Position numbers and translations under genes: made by a program. 31,293 nucleotides of DNA. Origin: Fragilaria radians. Lineage: Eukaryota; Bacillariophyta; Fragilariophyceae; Fragilariales; Fragilariaceae. A model generated the notes under the pieces. That model saw only the letters and a program-made list of their open reading frames with translations, was not told where the DNA came from and made no database searches. Positions 1-9,300 of this stretch are shown one piece after another. The stretch covers positions 286,809 through 318,101 of the forward strand of contig CAAAJI010000005.1 of the NCBI GenBank assembly GCA_900642245.1. Reading direction: 5' to 3'. Positions within the stretch are counted from its first letter, which is position 1, and each line of letters starts with the position of its first letter.

Positions 1-1088
1 ATACTTTAAGGTATGACATAAGGATAGCTAAACAAGAGCCTTGGCAAAAAAATCTTTTCCATGTTAGAGAACCTGATATATATATTAGAATCTCTTTGGT
101 ACACCTTAATGGTTCAGAAAGGAGTTTGCAGCAATAGTCATAGCAATCATTGTATCGCAAAGATATAAAGTCATAAATCGAATTATAGGCTCACAATTCA
201 CACAAAATAATAATTTATAGCATACTTTTATTTTAGAACTGATTTATCGTTTCATTTATCCTCTTCTTCTTTAACAGAAAGGACATTATTTTTATATCTG
301 TATCTTTCCCTTACCTTCAGTATTTGCAAATTTTGGAAATACTTTGGTAATGGCAGTGTATTCATTTGTCTAAGAAGCATATCAATATGATTGAGGTGTG
401 TGACTGCTTTGGAGAAGGATACCTGTGTAGTTAATGAGGCAATGATTGCTGATTGCTATATCATAGAATAGCATGAGAGAATACTAGGTGAGACAAAAGG
501 AAGAAAAGAAATCTCATGAGCAAAGTATGGTGCCAGCAGAAAAGAATTGCACTTCTTTCAACTTTAGTCACAGCAAGCAAAAAGGAATATAACATAATAC
601 ATTAAACACTTTTTAGCAACACCATCACAATATAATTGTTTCCGAAATAAGTGTATCTTCAGCATGTCATCATGACTTGTCCACCATCCATAGATCTGAA
701 CCATATTTTTACTTCTTAATGAACAAACTTAATAATGACTTAGCAAGATGCCCATGGAATCTTGCTGCATATGTCTTTAACCCATGCAATGATTAATTCA
801 AACTAATTTCCTGCCATTTAGGTCTGTATCAAGAAAATGACCAGGAGGCAAATGCTGTTTTAGTTCATTTCAGATGATGTCTAAATGATAAAATTCACTT
901 ATGTATTATAGCGTAAATGCCTTTAGTGCATCGGGACTAAACAAGGAGTGAACCAGGAATTCTCTATATCAACGGGAAGGCTTTGCTTACAAACGATTAA
1001 GAAAAAGACAATTGACATTCCCTTCCCAAATCACAAATTTCCCCACTTGTTCAAAGAATAATTCAGTCTTAGTGATTTGGTGGTACAC
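1..1088. other. intergenic DNA, no gene seen
   Basis: AT-rich sequence without any convincing open reading frame, RNA gene or repeat on either strand. The right edge is the 3' flank of the minus-strand secreted-protein gene that ends at 1089. Confidence 0.6.
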
Positions 1089-3222
1089 TCACGCATCTAC
1101 ATTCTTTTCAGATGGCTGATAGATTCCCATTTGATAGTAATTAAATTTCCCATCCCTGAAGTCATAGTGGAAGCGTGAATGTTAACCAAACCCCCAACAC
1201 GCAATTTTGAGAATGTGCCTTTACCAGTTTTTACTATCTTCAAATGTGGAATCTTCCAATGGAAGATCATCAGTAAGGAAATGATGTCCAAAGAATTGGT
1301 CAAAAAAATCAGGTCTGTCCAAGAATATTTTTTCCACTTCTGCTGCATCAACATCGAAAAATGCTTCATTTTGATCTAATCTCAAGTAAGGCGCAGGTCC
1401 AATAGTGTCATGAAGTTTGAACCAAATAATGTAACACGGGTCATAAAAAATACAGTTTTTCTCCTTGGAACACGATGGCGCACGCGTGGAACCCGAATCG
1501 TGGATACAACAGAATGCATCGATACAAGTGGCAAAACATTTCGAGAAAGAAGACAGAGGATTGTACTTATCACACTTCTCCCCAATGTCAGCATCAGGGC
1601 AGCCAATTGTTGGTGAGTCATCTGGGAAACACCGCGTAAACGGTCCTGTTGGAGTAGGATAGGCAGTACGATCGGGACCATCCGACGGAGCTTCTGTCAC
1701 TGGAGCGTCACTTAACGATGCTTTTACGGGTGCTATAGTGACTGGGGCTTCTGTTGTAGGCGCTTTCGTTGTTGGTGTCTTTGTCTTTGGTGCATTCATT
1801 GTTGGTTTCTTTGTCCTTGGTGCATTCATTGTTGGTTTCTTTGTCTTTGGTGCATTCATTGTTGGTTTCTTTGTCTTTGGTGCATTCATTGTTGGTTTCT
1901 TTGTCTTTGGTGCATTCATTGTTGGTTTCTTTGTCTTTGGAGCCTTCGTTACAGGGGATTCAGTGACAGGGGCCTTAGTTTTTGGGGCTTTAGTGGCAGG
2001 AGCTTCAGTGACAGGTTCCTTAGTTTTTGGCGCTTTGGTGACTGGTGCTTCAGTGACAGGTTCCTTAGTTTTTGATGGCTTGATAGTTGCAGGTGCCATA
2101 GTATTTGGAACTTTTGTGGCAGGAGCTTCAGTGCCTGGTGCCTTTGTCCTTGGAGCTTTAGTAACAGGAGCTTCAGTGCCTGGTGCTTTTGTCATTGGAG
2201 CTTTCGTTTTCGGCTTCGAGGTTGGATACATTGTTAAAGGATTAACTGGTTTCAATGAAGGTCTGTTCGTAGGCTTTAAAGTTGGTTTTCCTGTTGGCGT
2301 TTTGGTTGGTGCTTCAGTGATCGGTGCAAGGCTAGGCATTTCAGTGGGTGGGGGGGCGAATGGTGGAATAACAGGAGGTTGCACTGGAGCAGAAGTTTTT
2401 GGCTCCGGTGTTGGGAAGTTTGTGGGTGGACGTGTTATATCCTGAAAAGGCTGTGGAAATGGTGCTAAGGGGGGGAAAGTTGGCGGTAGAGCAGGCGCAA
2501 ACGGAAATATTGCGAGTGGAGAAGCTATAGGACTTGCAGGTGTTGGATCAGGATATGGAGGTAGCATGCCTTTTCCTTTCTCCGACTTCTTCCCAAGCAC
2601 TCCATAGTGCTTCTTTCCTTTTTTCCCTCCCTTTTTCCCTATTGCAAATCCCCAACCACCAGATTTTTTCCCAAAGGCCGTGTCGATCCCCTTACCAAAC
2701 CTCCTACCCCTTGGAGGTCTCGTCATCATCATGCCTCGATTTTGTAACAATTCCCTGGATCCACTAACCCCACTTCGATCATTATGGACACCATAATCTT
2801 CATTGAACTCATTCAGGTAATCATCTTCAAGGTAGTCTGGATCGTCATATTTTTGCTTTGAAGATTTCCCTGGACTATAGTCTTGCTTTGGCGCTGCTCT
2901 TGAAAAAGTTGTTGACGACTCTAATTCTTTCCTCTGTGGACTTAACCGCGACCAATTCACAGACTCCCCCAATCGTTTTAGCTCTATAAGGGCTCCAAAT
3001 ATTTTTGATTTCTGAAGATTCGATATTCAGTTGATTCCTTTGCTCTAGATTGCATTCAATACACCCTGAACTTACCATGTCATCTCCGACATCAGAAAGG
3101 TTGAAGAAATCTCTTTCAGAGGATGATCGCGTAAGAGAATCGGCCTCTGTGAACTTCCCTCCTAGAGGTTTACATAATATCGCTGCCATGAAAAGAATCA
3201 CTTGACTTCGTAGTCTCTTCAT
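1089..3222 (-). CDS. Secreted Lys/Gly-rich, Pro/Thr-repeat, Cys-rich protein (candidate cell-wall/biosilica protein)
   Basis: I predict three exons, 3222-3076, 3011-1225 and 1155-1089, giving 666 residues. The first donor is a perfect GTAAGT after an ATG codon. The acceptors are both TTCAG, and the introns are 64 and 69 bp. An alternative first acceptor (CACAG, ending at 2934) also keeps frame. Residues 1-22 look like a signal peptide (MKRLRSQVILFMAAILC). Residues ~105-122 are acidic. Residues ~163-198 are Gly/Lys-rich with clusters such as GKKGGKKGKKHYG. Residues ~200-490 are Pro/Thr/Lys repeats (TKAP, TEAP), including a perfect decapeptide array. Residues ~500-580 hold ten cysteines (CFATCIDAFCC). 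The last intron adds a soluble tail beginning DGKFNYYQMGIYQ. PT-repeat secreted proteins are common in diatoms. Lysine clusters target silaffins and cingulins to silica, so a frustule or cell-wall role is my inference. No enzyme domain is seen. Confidence 0.75.
1771..1950 (-). repeat. 30-bp coding minisatellite, six units
   Basis: Six head-to-tail 30-bp units lie in phase with the reading frame, at 1771, 1801, 1831, 1861, 1891 and 1921. Units 1831, 1861 and 1891 are identical over the unit as read. The outer units carry a few substitutions. Each encodes the decapeptide PTMNAPKTKK (with R for K in one unit), about residues 404-463 of the host protein. The near-identity against more diverged flanking TKAP/TEAP repeats implies recent expansion, and the copy number is probably polymorphic. 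Confidence 0.95.
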
Positions 3223-4107
3223 TTCTAGTCAACCCGAATCGTATTATTGTTTATGATGTATACTTTCGATGATGCGCACCTAGGAAAAACTGCACAAGAC
3301 ATTAATTCAAGTCTTTTGTGGTGAGTACTCGGAAGTGCCAATAACACAGTAATTTCCTGTTCTTGTTCGTGGTACAGAATCAATGCACGGTCTTTTCACA
3401 TTTTTGTTCGTGTTTATAAATCGAATTTTTCACAATCAATCAAAAATATAATTTGTATACGTACCATATAAAGTTATACATTTTTTCTTGTTTTCAAGAC
3501 TAACTAACTCAAAAGAAATCTCATTATTTAAACGGTTGAAAAAACATCTACGCCATTCAAATTTGTTTGATCAGTTAGAATGAAAAACTTTTACCCTAGT
3601 GGCGAAGTGGTTCAAAATGTAGCCACCGAGGTTCGGCTCTCTACGAATGTTTATTACTGAAAAATGCTAAGTAGAATGCTACGACACTTGTTACTACATT
3701 TAAATCCATTGTAGGCAGCTCCTAGTACAATACCAATGCAGGAGACATACTCTTAAACATTCATATTTCACTTCGAGGCTTTCAATGTGCTCACAATTAA
3801 CTCCATTTCGCACTTATAATCGTCCTTTGAACATTAAAGAAGGTCCATTGAGCAAGCGTAAGTTTCCACGACCACTTTCCTAGTTTTCAAGAATTCAGAT
3901 TTGTGTGATTCAAGTCTGTCAGAGTCGTTGTTGGTAGTAGGATTTGATTTGAGGGCAACTTTTGCGAAAAATGAACTAGTTTTTCTTGTGTAATTTGTCT
4001 ACACGTGTCTCTAGGGTCTACTTGTTTTACTATGGAAATTCCTTATCATCGATTTCATGCACCGAATCTTTTTACTTTTCTAAAATCACTACTTCACACA
4101 GACTATA
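3223..4107. promoter_or_regulatory. Divergent intergenic region between two genes
   Basis: This stretch holds the 5' flanks of the minus-strand secreted-protein gene and the plus-strand acidic-protein gene. A likely 5' UTR intron of the latter runs from GTAAGT (3858) to an acceptor ending ACACAG at 4101, six bases before the start codon. That acceptor is preceded by a pyrimidine-rich stretch and a ctaaaat branch-like sequence. A short A-box/B-box-like pair at 3600-3640 is discussed as a finding. No other gene is seen. Confidence 0.45.
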
Positions 4108-4458
4108 ATGGCTGAAAAATTTCAGGAGCACCAAATCGATGATCCAGACGAAGATGATGAAGACGAAGAAGCAGATGATGATGATCAAGACGATGATGAT
4201 GAAGAAGACGAGGAAGGTGATGATGATGATGACGAAGAGGACGAAAATCAACCTGGAATTGAATATTTAACTCGTGATCTAAAGGATGACGCTGAAGAGG
4301 ATGACCAAGACTTTGAACCTGAGGGAGACGACGATGAAGATGAGGGAGATGATGATGATGACGATGACGAAGAGGAAGAAGGATTTGACAATGTGGATGA
4401 TGATGACGACGAAGAGGAAGAAGAGGAGGAACCATCTGCTAAGAAACGGAAAACATGA
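4108..4458 (+). CDS. Hyperacidic small nuclear protein (ANP32-tail/prothymosin-like)
   Basis: A 116-residue single-exon ORF. More than half of the residues are Asp or Glu, in runs of up to seven or eight. A less acidic core around residues 49-63 (GIEYLTRDLKDDAEE) and the motif DFEPEG interrupt the acidic tracts. The C-terminus is SAKKRKT, a classical short basic nuclear localisation signal. Acidic tracts plus a terminal KKRK are typical of histone-binding chaperones such as prothymosin-alpha and the tails of ANP32 proteins. I see no leucine-rich repeats, so it would be a tail-only protein. An in-frame stop (TAA at 4081) lies upstream, and the spliced-leader exon candidate also carries an in-frame TGA, so the ATG at 4108 is a good start. 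Histone or ribosomal-protein chaperoning is inferred from composition only. Confidence 0.7.
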   Translation: MAEKFQEHQIDDPDEDDEDEEADDDDQDDDDEEDEEGDDDDDEEDENQPGIEYLTRDLKDDAEEDDQDFEPEGDDDEDEGDDDDDDDEEEEGFDNVDDDDDEEEEEEEPSAKKRKT

Positions 4459-5449
4459 TAAAATGCAAAATATTTGCATGCCATTCGAATTCAGTGAGCT
4501 TCAGCTCTTAACTTTCAACTGAAGTTCAATGTTGCAAGACGCGCTTAATTGATTGAAATGAGTACAAAGCTCTTTTACGTCAAGTGATGTCCAGTGGAGT
4601 GTATGGGTAGGATTATCAAAATAAGGGGAGAGATTTGGTTTCTGTTAAAGCTGAGGATACAATCGTCATCGTGGAATCTTGTCTCAAAGTGTAAATAGGA
4701 ATAAGGGTAATTTTAATTGGTTTTGGTTATACCTTTAAAAATATTAGGCTCTCTTCTATTCTAGTGCCATTTTATTCGACGGGTCTACATTTTCTCATGC
4801 TAACATTTGAATTCGGATTTATCTTGAGGCTTCGCAAAAGCGTATTGAAATGTCAAACGGTGGGTTAAAATCTGAAGCTGAGCGTTGCAAGCCACTGAAC
4901 TTCTTGAATTTGATTTTGGATAGGTCATCCATAGAGCATGCCTCTCCAACTTAAAGTTACAGTGTCGTCAGCAGGTAATGTTTCAATAAACTTCGAGCAA
5001 ATCAATTTGGATTATGTCAAATACTTTCATTGTCATCACTAAATCTGAACGTAAATGTGCTTATAGTGGATCAGGATTATCAGCAGTGTATCATCCCAAT
5101 CTTTCATCTACCAAAGTATTTTCTTATGCTGATACATGATTTGCTATCCTAAACACCTACATGATGTATAGAGTGGACTCACATGGGTACTCTAGTTGCC
5201 AGCTATGCCTTGCAATTGTTGTTGTCAATCCATACTTTGCCATATCTTTGGGTCTTTCTCATCTTTTTACTCTTAATAGCCTGCCAATACATCAGGTGTC
5301 ATATTTGGGTCCTGATGTATTGGCATCTTAAGATGTTCTGTGATGCTGTTTTTCATTGCCTTATTCACTGACCTACCAAGCATGCGCTGCAGACAGTAGA
5401 TAGTATGTAGGCTTAATCTGTTGTTGTCATCTTGCACCTGAGTACAATA
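4459..5449. other. Intergenic DNA with one strong hairpin
   Basis: No convincing coding sequence. This is the 3' flank of the acidic-protein gene, then transposon-like debris. A perfect 14-bp inverted repeat lies at 5283-5296 / 5311-5324. Confidence 0.5.
5283..5324. repeat. 14-bp perfect inverted repeat with 14-nt loop
   Basis: GCCAATACATCAGG at 5283-5296 is exactly complementary to CCTGATGTATTGGC at 5311-5324. It lies at the edge of the LINE-like remnant. It is not followed by a T-tract typical of a terminator. Function unknown. Confidence 0.85.
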
Positions 5450-6290
5450 CTTTGTGTCCACTAGGCCACTATAATGTTACCCTGGTTTCTTCCCAATTCC
5501 TATCCAGAATCACAGCATCCATAACATTCTTCCACCCCTTATTGATCAATCCTTTTAGAAGGCATTCCAAGCCTAATTCAGTTTGCTCGTCAAGCGTCAT
5601 TTTTATCTATTTATTTGCTTTTTTCATTGTTGACTCAAAAATCTGTTCCAAGTGTTATCCCGGCCTTTAACACCTTTGTACGTCTCCTTAATTTCTCCAC
5701 AGAATGAAATTACTTAATGCCCTTGTTCCTTGCAGCTCAAGATATGATGTATATCCTCCTTGCTCCTAGAGTATGGACATTCCAGATGCTGAATGAGCTT
5801 GACTTTTGCTGTGTATGCTTTTGTCAGGCATATTCCATGAAACATTTTTACTCGTGTTCCCTTTGCTTTTTCCCTACGGTTCTTGTGATCCATCTACTGA
5901 ATCTCGTCTCATTTCTCTCCAACTTTCTTCCTTTAGTATGTTTCCATAATTTCAAATGAATGACTTGTCTCATAAGCTTGACTAACTTTCCTGTAATGAA
6001 CTTTCCTTTGTTTGTGTTACTGTTTTGCATTTGCATCTCCTTCTTTGTATTTCCTGTTTCAGATCCTCCTTGTTTATTGTAACTTGTTTAAAACCATCCC
6101 ACATATGATTGAAAAAAGGAAAGGCATCTGAAGGAATCTCCTCGACCGTTCCTTCAGACAATCCTGCTCACTCTTTTCCTGCGACATTAGTAATGATCTG
6201 GGCATATAGCTCACCCTCTCTCTCTTTATACATCTTAGTGTATGTTGGGTAACTTGCATAATGCATTTGGATTTATCCATATTCTAACAT
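5450..6290 (-). mobile_element. LINE-like retroelement remnant (C-terminal, zinc-knuckle part)
   Basis: The minus strand can be read through frameshifts and stops as the end of a non-LTR-type reverse-transcriptase protein. The best segment (about 5838-5714) reads MFHGICLTKAY, then LECPYSRSKEDIHHILSC. This matches the C-terminal CPxC..EDxxHxxxC knuckle of such proteins, with the second cysteine changed to serine. A further in-frame block (about 5600-5480) includes INKGWKNVMDAVILDRNW. Several stops make it a pseudogene. It may be the 3' part of the same element whose upstream part lies at 11.5-13.3 kb, with a copia element inserted between. The family call is moderate and rests on motif memory, not alignment. 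Confidence 0.4.
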
Positions 6291-7159
6291 TCAAGCCCCC
6301 CAAAGGCTACTTTGAGATAACCTTTTTGTTTCCTGGTTATGTTGATATGAACGTAAACAAAATTTCCAATTTTGTATGATCAGGCTTACCTTGATTAACG
6401 CGATGATTGGAATGCAAATTTGGTTACTTTTTGAAAGTCAAAACTAAGCGATTGACGCATTTCCAGATTCGTTCACAATGTCAGATTTTGATATTGATGT
6501 ATTTCCTGGCAATGATTCAAGAATCATTGCTCCAATTTATTACATCCCATCTCCTCCGAAAATACCATGATATATTTGTCGTTTCTAAATTCATATTTGA
6601 TGCTTGACAGAAACCTGTTCTACTGATTTCAGCTTCTTACTTTCATCCTTTGGATTTTTGTATTGACTATTTTTGTATTGACTTGACTGAACAAAGTCTG
6701 TACCAGTTCCTTTATACCACTTCCAATATAGTATTGTCGCTAATCCAACTAACTGATGGCCTGTGATGGCTTTAAGCAGGAGATTATGTCAAAGAGGCCT
6801 TGCTCAAAGTATAAGTCCAGAAAACCAACCCTCCAAGTATTCGGCTATCTTTTACCCTTTATCCTGCGACGTTCGTAGAATATCTTAAACTTTGAAGAAA
6901 ATAATGTCTATTTGACTTGGACACTTCTAGAAACGCCTTTTCAGTCACAATTAATCCCTGTTCTATTTAACAAACTTTGTAGGATCTCATTTTCTTTCAT
7001 TGTGAATAGGGTGGGAGGCTAGCACCTATTTGGTTTGGCCAGCGGCAAGCTGGCAAACTGTCGGAGCTCGCCTTGGGCGAGGTGAGGGCGAGGGAGGCAA
7101 AGGAGCTGTTAGAGGACAATTTTAATTATAAATATACATTGCCAGATAACTCTGCAATT
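6291..7159. other. Transposon debris with a GC-rich double hairpin
   Basis: No gene found. A short GC-rich island (7038-7105) stands out from AT-rich surroundings. It carries two hairpins: GCCAGC/GCTGGC (7038-7043, 7049-7054) and CTCGCC/GGCGAG (7067-7072, 7076-7081). It lies just outside the copia element's LTR. Confidence 0.45.
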
Positions 7160-7320
7160 AAAAGCTTAATGTTAACCGCAAAGAAACGATTGTGAGTCAT
7201 AATGTTTAATTCTGCTCAATCCAACTGCTCTCGCTATTCATGGTTAATTTATGAATGCAATCTTCTCATGCGTCATCATGCGTCATCGTGTATATTTATT
7301 GAAAACTTTCTTAATCCTTG
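7160..7320 (-). repeat. Diverged LTR (3' LTR of the copia element)
   Basis: This stretch aligns with 9150-9300. Shared blocks include ATAATGTTTAAT, TGCTCA, TGCTCTCG and CATGGTTAA in the same order, ending with TAATCCTTG. The divergence is high, indicating an old insertion. Exact ends could not be fixed. Confidence 0.6.
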
Positions 7321-7383
7321 CATCTACCCCTTTCAATCATATCTCTATTGAACACTCTTTCATGTTTACGAAATCTAATCCTA

Positions 7384-8010
7384 GGCTAATTTTTGGTGAA
7401 CAAATCACTTTGTCTGTTTTCTTAACTAATCCATTCTACTTGAAATCAATTCTTTTCTTTTAGTTCTTGGAGATAAAATATTTTGACTGCAACGTGTTGG
7501 CTTTGTCCCCCAACACTCCAATTGATTATTGAATCCTATATTCCCTTGTTGTTGACCTTTAAGTTCAAAGGAAGTTGAATCTCTTTTTCAATTGAGTCTA
7601 ATACCTTCTTGATATACATCACTTCCTGAGCGTAGTTTCTGGATAAATTAATGTGCGCTGGTTAACAATAAAGTTAAGCTCTCCTGTATCGTACTCTTCC
7701 AAAGAACTGGTGATCCATGTAGAAAAAATAGTTTACCCAATGACACTTTTTCAAGATTCGGTATTCTTGACGTAATCAGAATCGCAGGAAGTAGCCTGAA
7801 ATTTCATGTTGACCGTTGTGGACCAATTCAGGCTTAATCTGAAATCCTACCTTACGTATCCCCACGCAATAATGCATCACACGATACATTGCATCCAAAT
7901 GATGCCAATGAACTTTTGCCATGTATCTTGATAGTTCTCTTGCAATGCAACTGATTTAGGGTCTTTTCCATTTAGCCAGATACAACAAATTTCCTACGCT
8001 GGACCTGTGT
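7384..8010 (-). pseudogene. copia pol remnant: RT connection and RNase H
   Basis: Translatable with several frameshifts. Successive blocks are VGNLLYLAKW, a helix containing RELSRYMAKVHWHHLDAM, ISGY, FLHGSPVLWKSTIQES, then NWSVGG and DLFTKN immediately before the pol end. This order is the hallmark C-terminus of Ty1/copia polyproteins. The upstream boundary abuts gag-derived sequence, so the catalytic RT, integrase and protease are absent. Confidence 0.65.
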
Positions 8011-8199
8011 CCTTCATCAACCATTTCATTTTTATCCTCCGTTAACTTAAGTAAAATTCCAGGAGCTGGTGGTGTGACTCATTCAAGAACTTATCACAAA
8101 GACTTTTAACCAAAATTGGTTGAATCATGATCAAAATGTCACAATTACTATCGTATTTGTAAACACCCAACGTATGCAATTGCTATTGTACTAGGATTA

Positions 8200-9045
8200 C
8201 CCTCCTGTTGGGTGGATGTACACTCAACATATGAAAGTAACATGACCTACCTTTTCGGAGTTTGGATTGAAATTAATCAAGAATGACAATAATTTGGTCC
8301 TCCTTTTTGGATCTGTGATAGTTGATGCTACACTTTAGGCAAGGTGAGTCAAGGATAGATCAATTACCAATGTATTTAATTGCCTCTGTCAGAACATCAA
8401 ATTCAAAGTAACCAAAAAGCGTTTCTTTCATTTTTCTCACATTAACTTTTTTACTTAGTATCAAACAGCCATCTACCCTAGATAAACACACTGGCAATAG
8501 CTTGAAAACGCTCCCGTAGCCATGGCCAAAACAATGTCTATGTGATCCGATTTATCAGTTTCATATCTATGAGTCGTAAACCACCCCTCCATTCCGCTTA
8601 ACTCTTCAGATCATAATGTTGGATTGCTCCCTTTCTTCATGGATATCTTGTGTAACGTTGCCTCATTTCAGTCTTGATGATACTGTCAATAGGCTTATAT
8701 TGTTGCATGAGTCCCTTGACAACTTTATGTCCAAGTCCCATTGGCCAATATTCAGAAATGATTCGGGTCATGATTCCCATTGTTCCTTCCATCATGAATG
8801 CCATCATGAAAATGGATAAGGCAAAGTCATTTCTTTTTTTTGCCTGACGCTGTCTTCTTCCTTCTTCTGTGTTAGTATCAATTTCCTCGAAGTATGAGCT
8901 TGAAAAGTCAGGATCAGAAATTGCATTTACATTTTCAGGTAAGCGAATGCCCTACACGTTTCCCACCACAATATGAACTGTCTATGGCTCCCCTCAAACA
9001 TTGGAACTCCTCCGTAGTTATCTCTTATGGCTTGCTCATCCATGC
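8200..9045 (-). pseudogene. copia gag remnant
   Basis: The start reads MDEQAIRDNYGGVPMFEG and continues with FILWWETCRAFAYLK. After a frameshift come a long acidic linker, YWPMGLGHKVVKGLMQQYKP and TEMRQR. This arrangement (FEGS, WW, WP.GLA.KV, KY.P.D) is characteristic of diatom copia gag as I remember it. Later sequence is too decayed to read, and no clear CCHC knuckle was found. Confidence 0.55.
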
Positions 9046-9149
9046 TTTACTGGATTGCTATTTTACCTTCAGCCTACCTTAATATTCACTCTTTTCCCAA
9101 CATCCTTAAGTACATTTTCTCAGTCACAATTTGAGGATTGCTAGTTTAA

Positions 9150-9300
9150 CGATAATCACAAATAAATTTTGTTAGCTATAATGTTTAATCATGCTCAAAA
9201 TATCAATGCAACCATGCTCTCGTTACGCATGGTTAACTACGACATGAAATCGTCACTATGCCATAATATAAAAACCTTTCATAATCCTTGAATACTTTCT
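9150..9300 (-). repeat. Diverged LTR (5' LTR of the copia element)
   Basis: Partner of 7160-7320. The shared ordered blocks are given there. It lies upstream, on the minus strand, of the gag remnant, as expected for a 5' LTR. Confidence 0.6.

Larger units (their letters stand above)
7160..9300 (-). mobile_element. Decayed, internally deleted Ty1/copia LTR retrotransposon
   Basis: Read on the minus strand, the order is 5' LTR (about 9300-9150), gag (about 9045-8200), RT-connection/RNase H end of pol (about 8010-7384), then 3' LTR (about 7320-7160). Gag is recognisable by GGVPMFEGSHRQFILWWE and KVVKGLMQQYKPIDSI. Pol is recognisable by VGNLLYLAKW, HWHHLDAMYRVMHY, FLHGSPVLWKST, NWSVGG and DLFTKN. 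Many stops and frameshifts show it is dead. Protease, integrase and the RT palm are missing, so it is a deletion derivative only about 2.1 kb long. Families of this type are abundant in diatoms. It appears to sit inside an older LINE-like element in the same orientation. Confidence 0.7.

Noticed and set aside
1097..1369. A separate 90-residue ORF at the 3' end of the secreted-protein gene
   Set aside because: Out of frame with the main exon. A 69-bp intron (1224-1156) gives a better continuation ending at 1089.
1771..1950. Possible CRISPR-like array from 30-bp periodicity
   Set aside because: Units are contiguous with no spacers and lie in frame inside a coding repeat of a eukaryotic gene.
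1738..2445. 235-codon plus-strand ORF of repeated Val/Phe/Gly/Ala
   Set aside because: It is the antisense of the Pro/Thr-repeat gene. Its length comes from the repeat's codon structure.
2875..3222. A separate 115-residue secreted protein
   Set aside because: It overlaps the larger ORF out of frame. A perfect GTAAGT donor at 3075 and a TTCAG acceptor join the two into one gene.
4103..4484. His/Leu-rich and Ser-rich minus-strand ORFs
   Set aside because: Antisense shadows of the Asp/Glu codon runs in the acidic protein gene.
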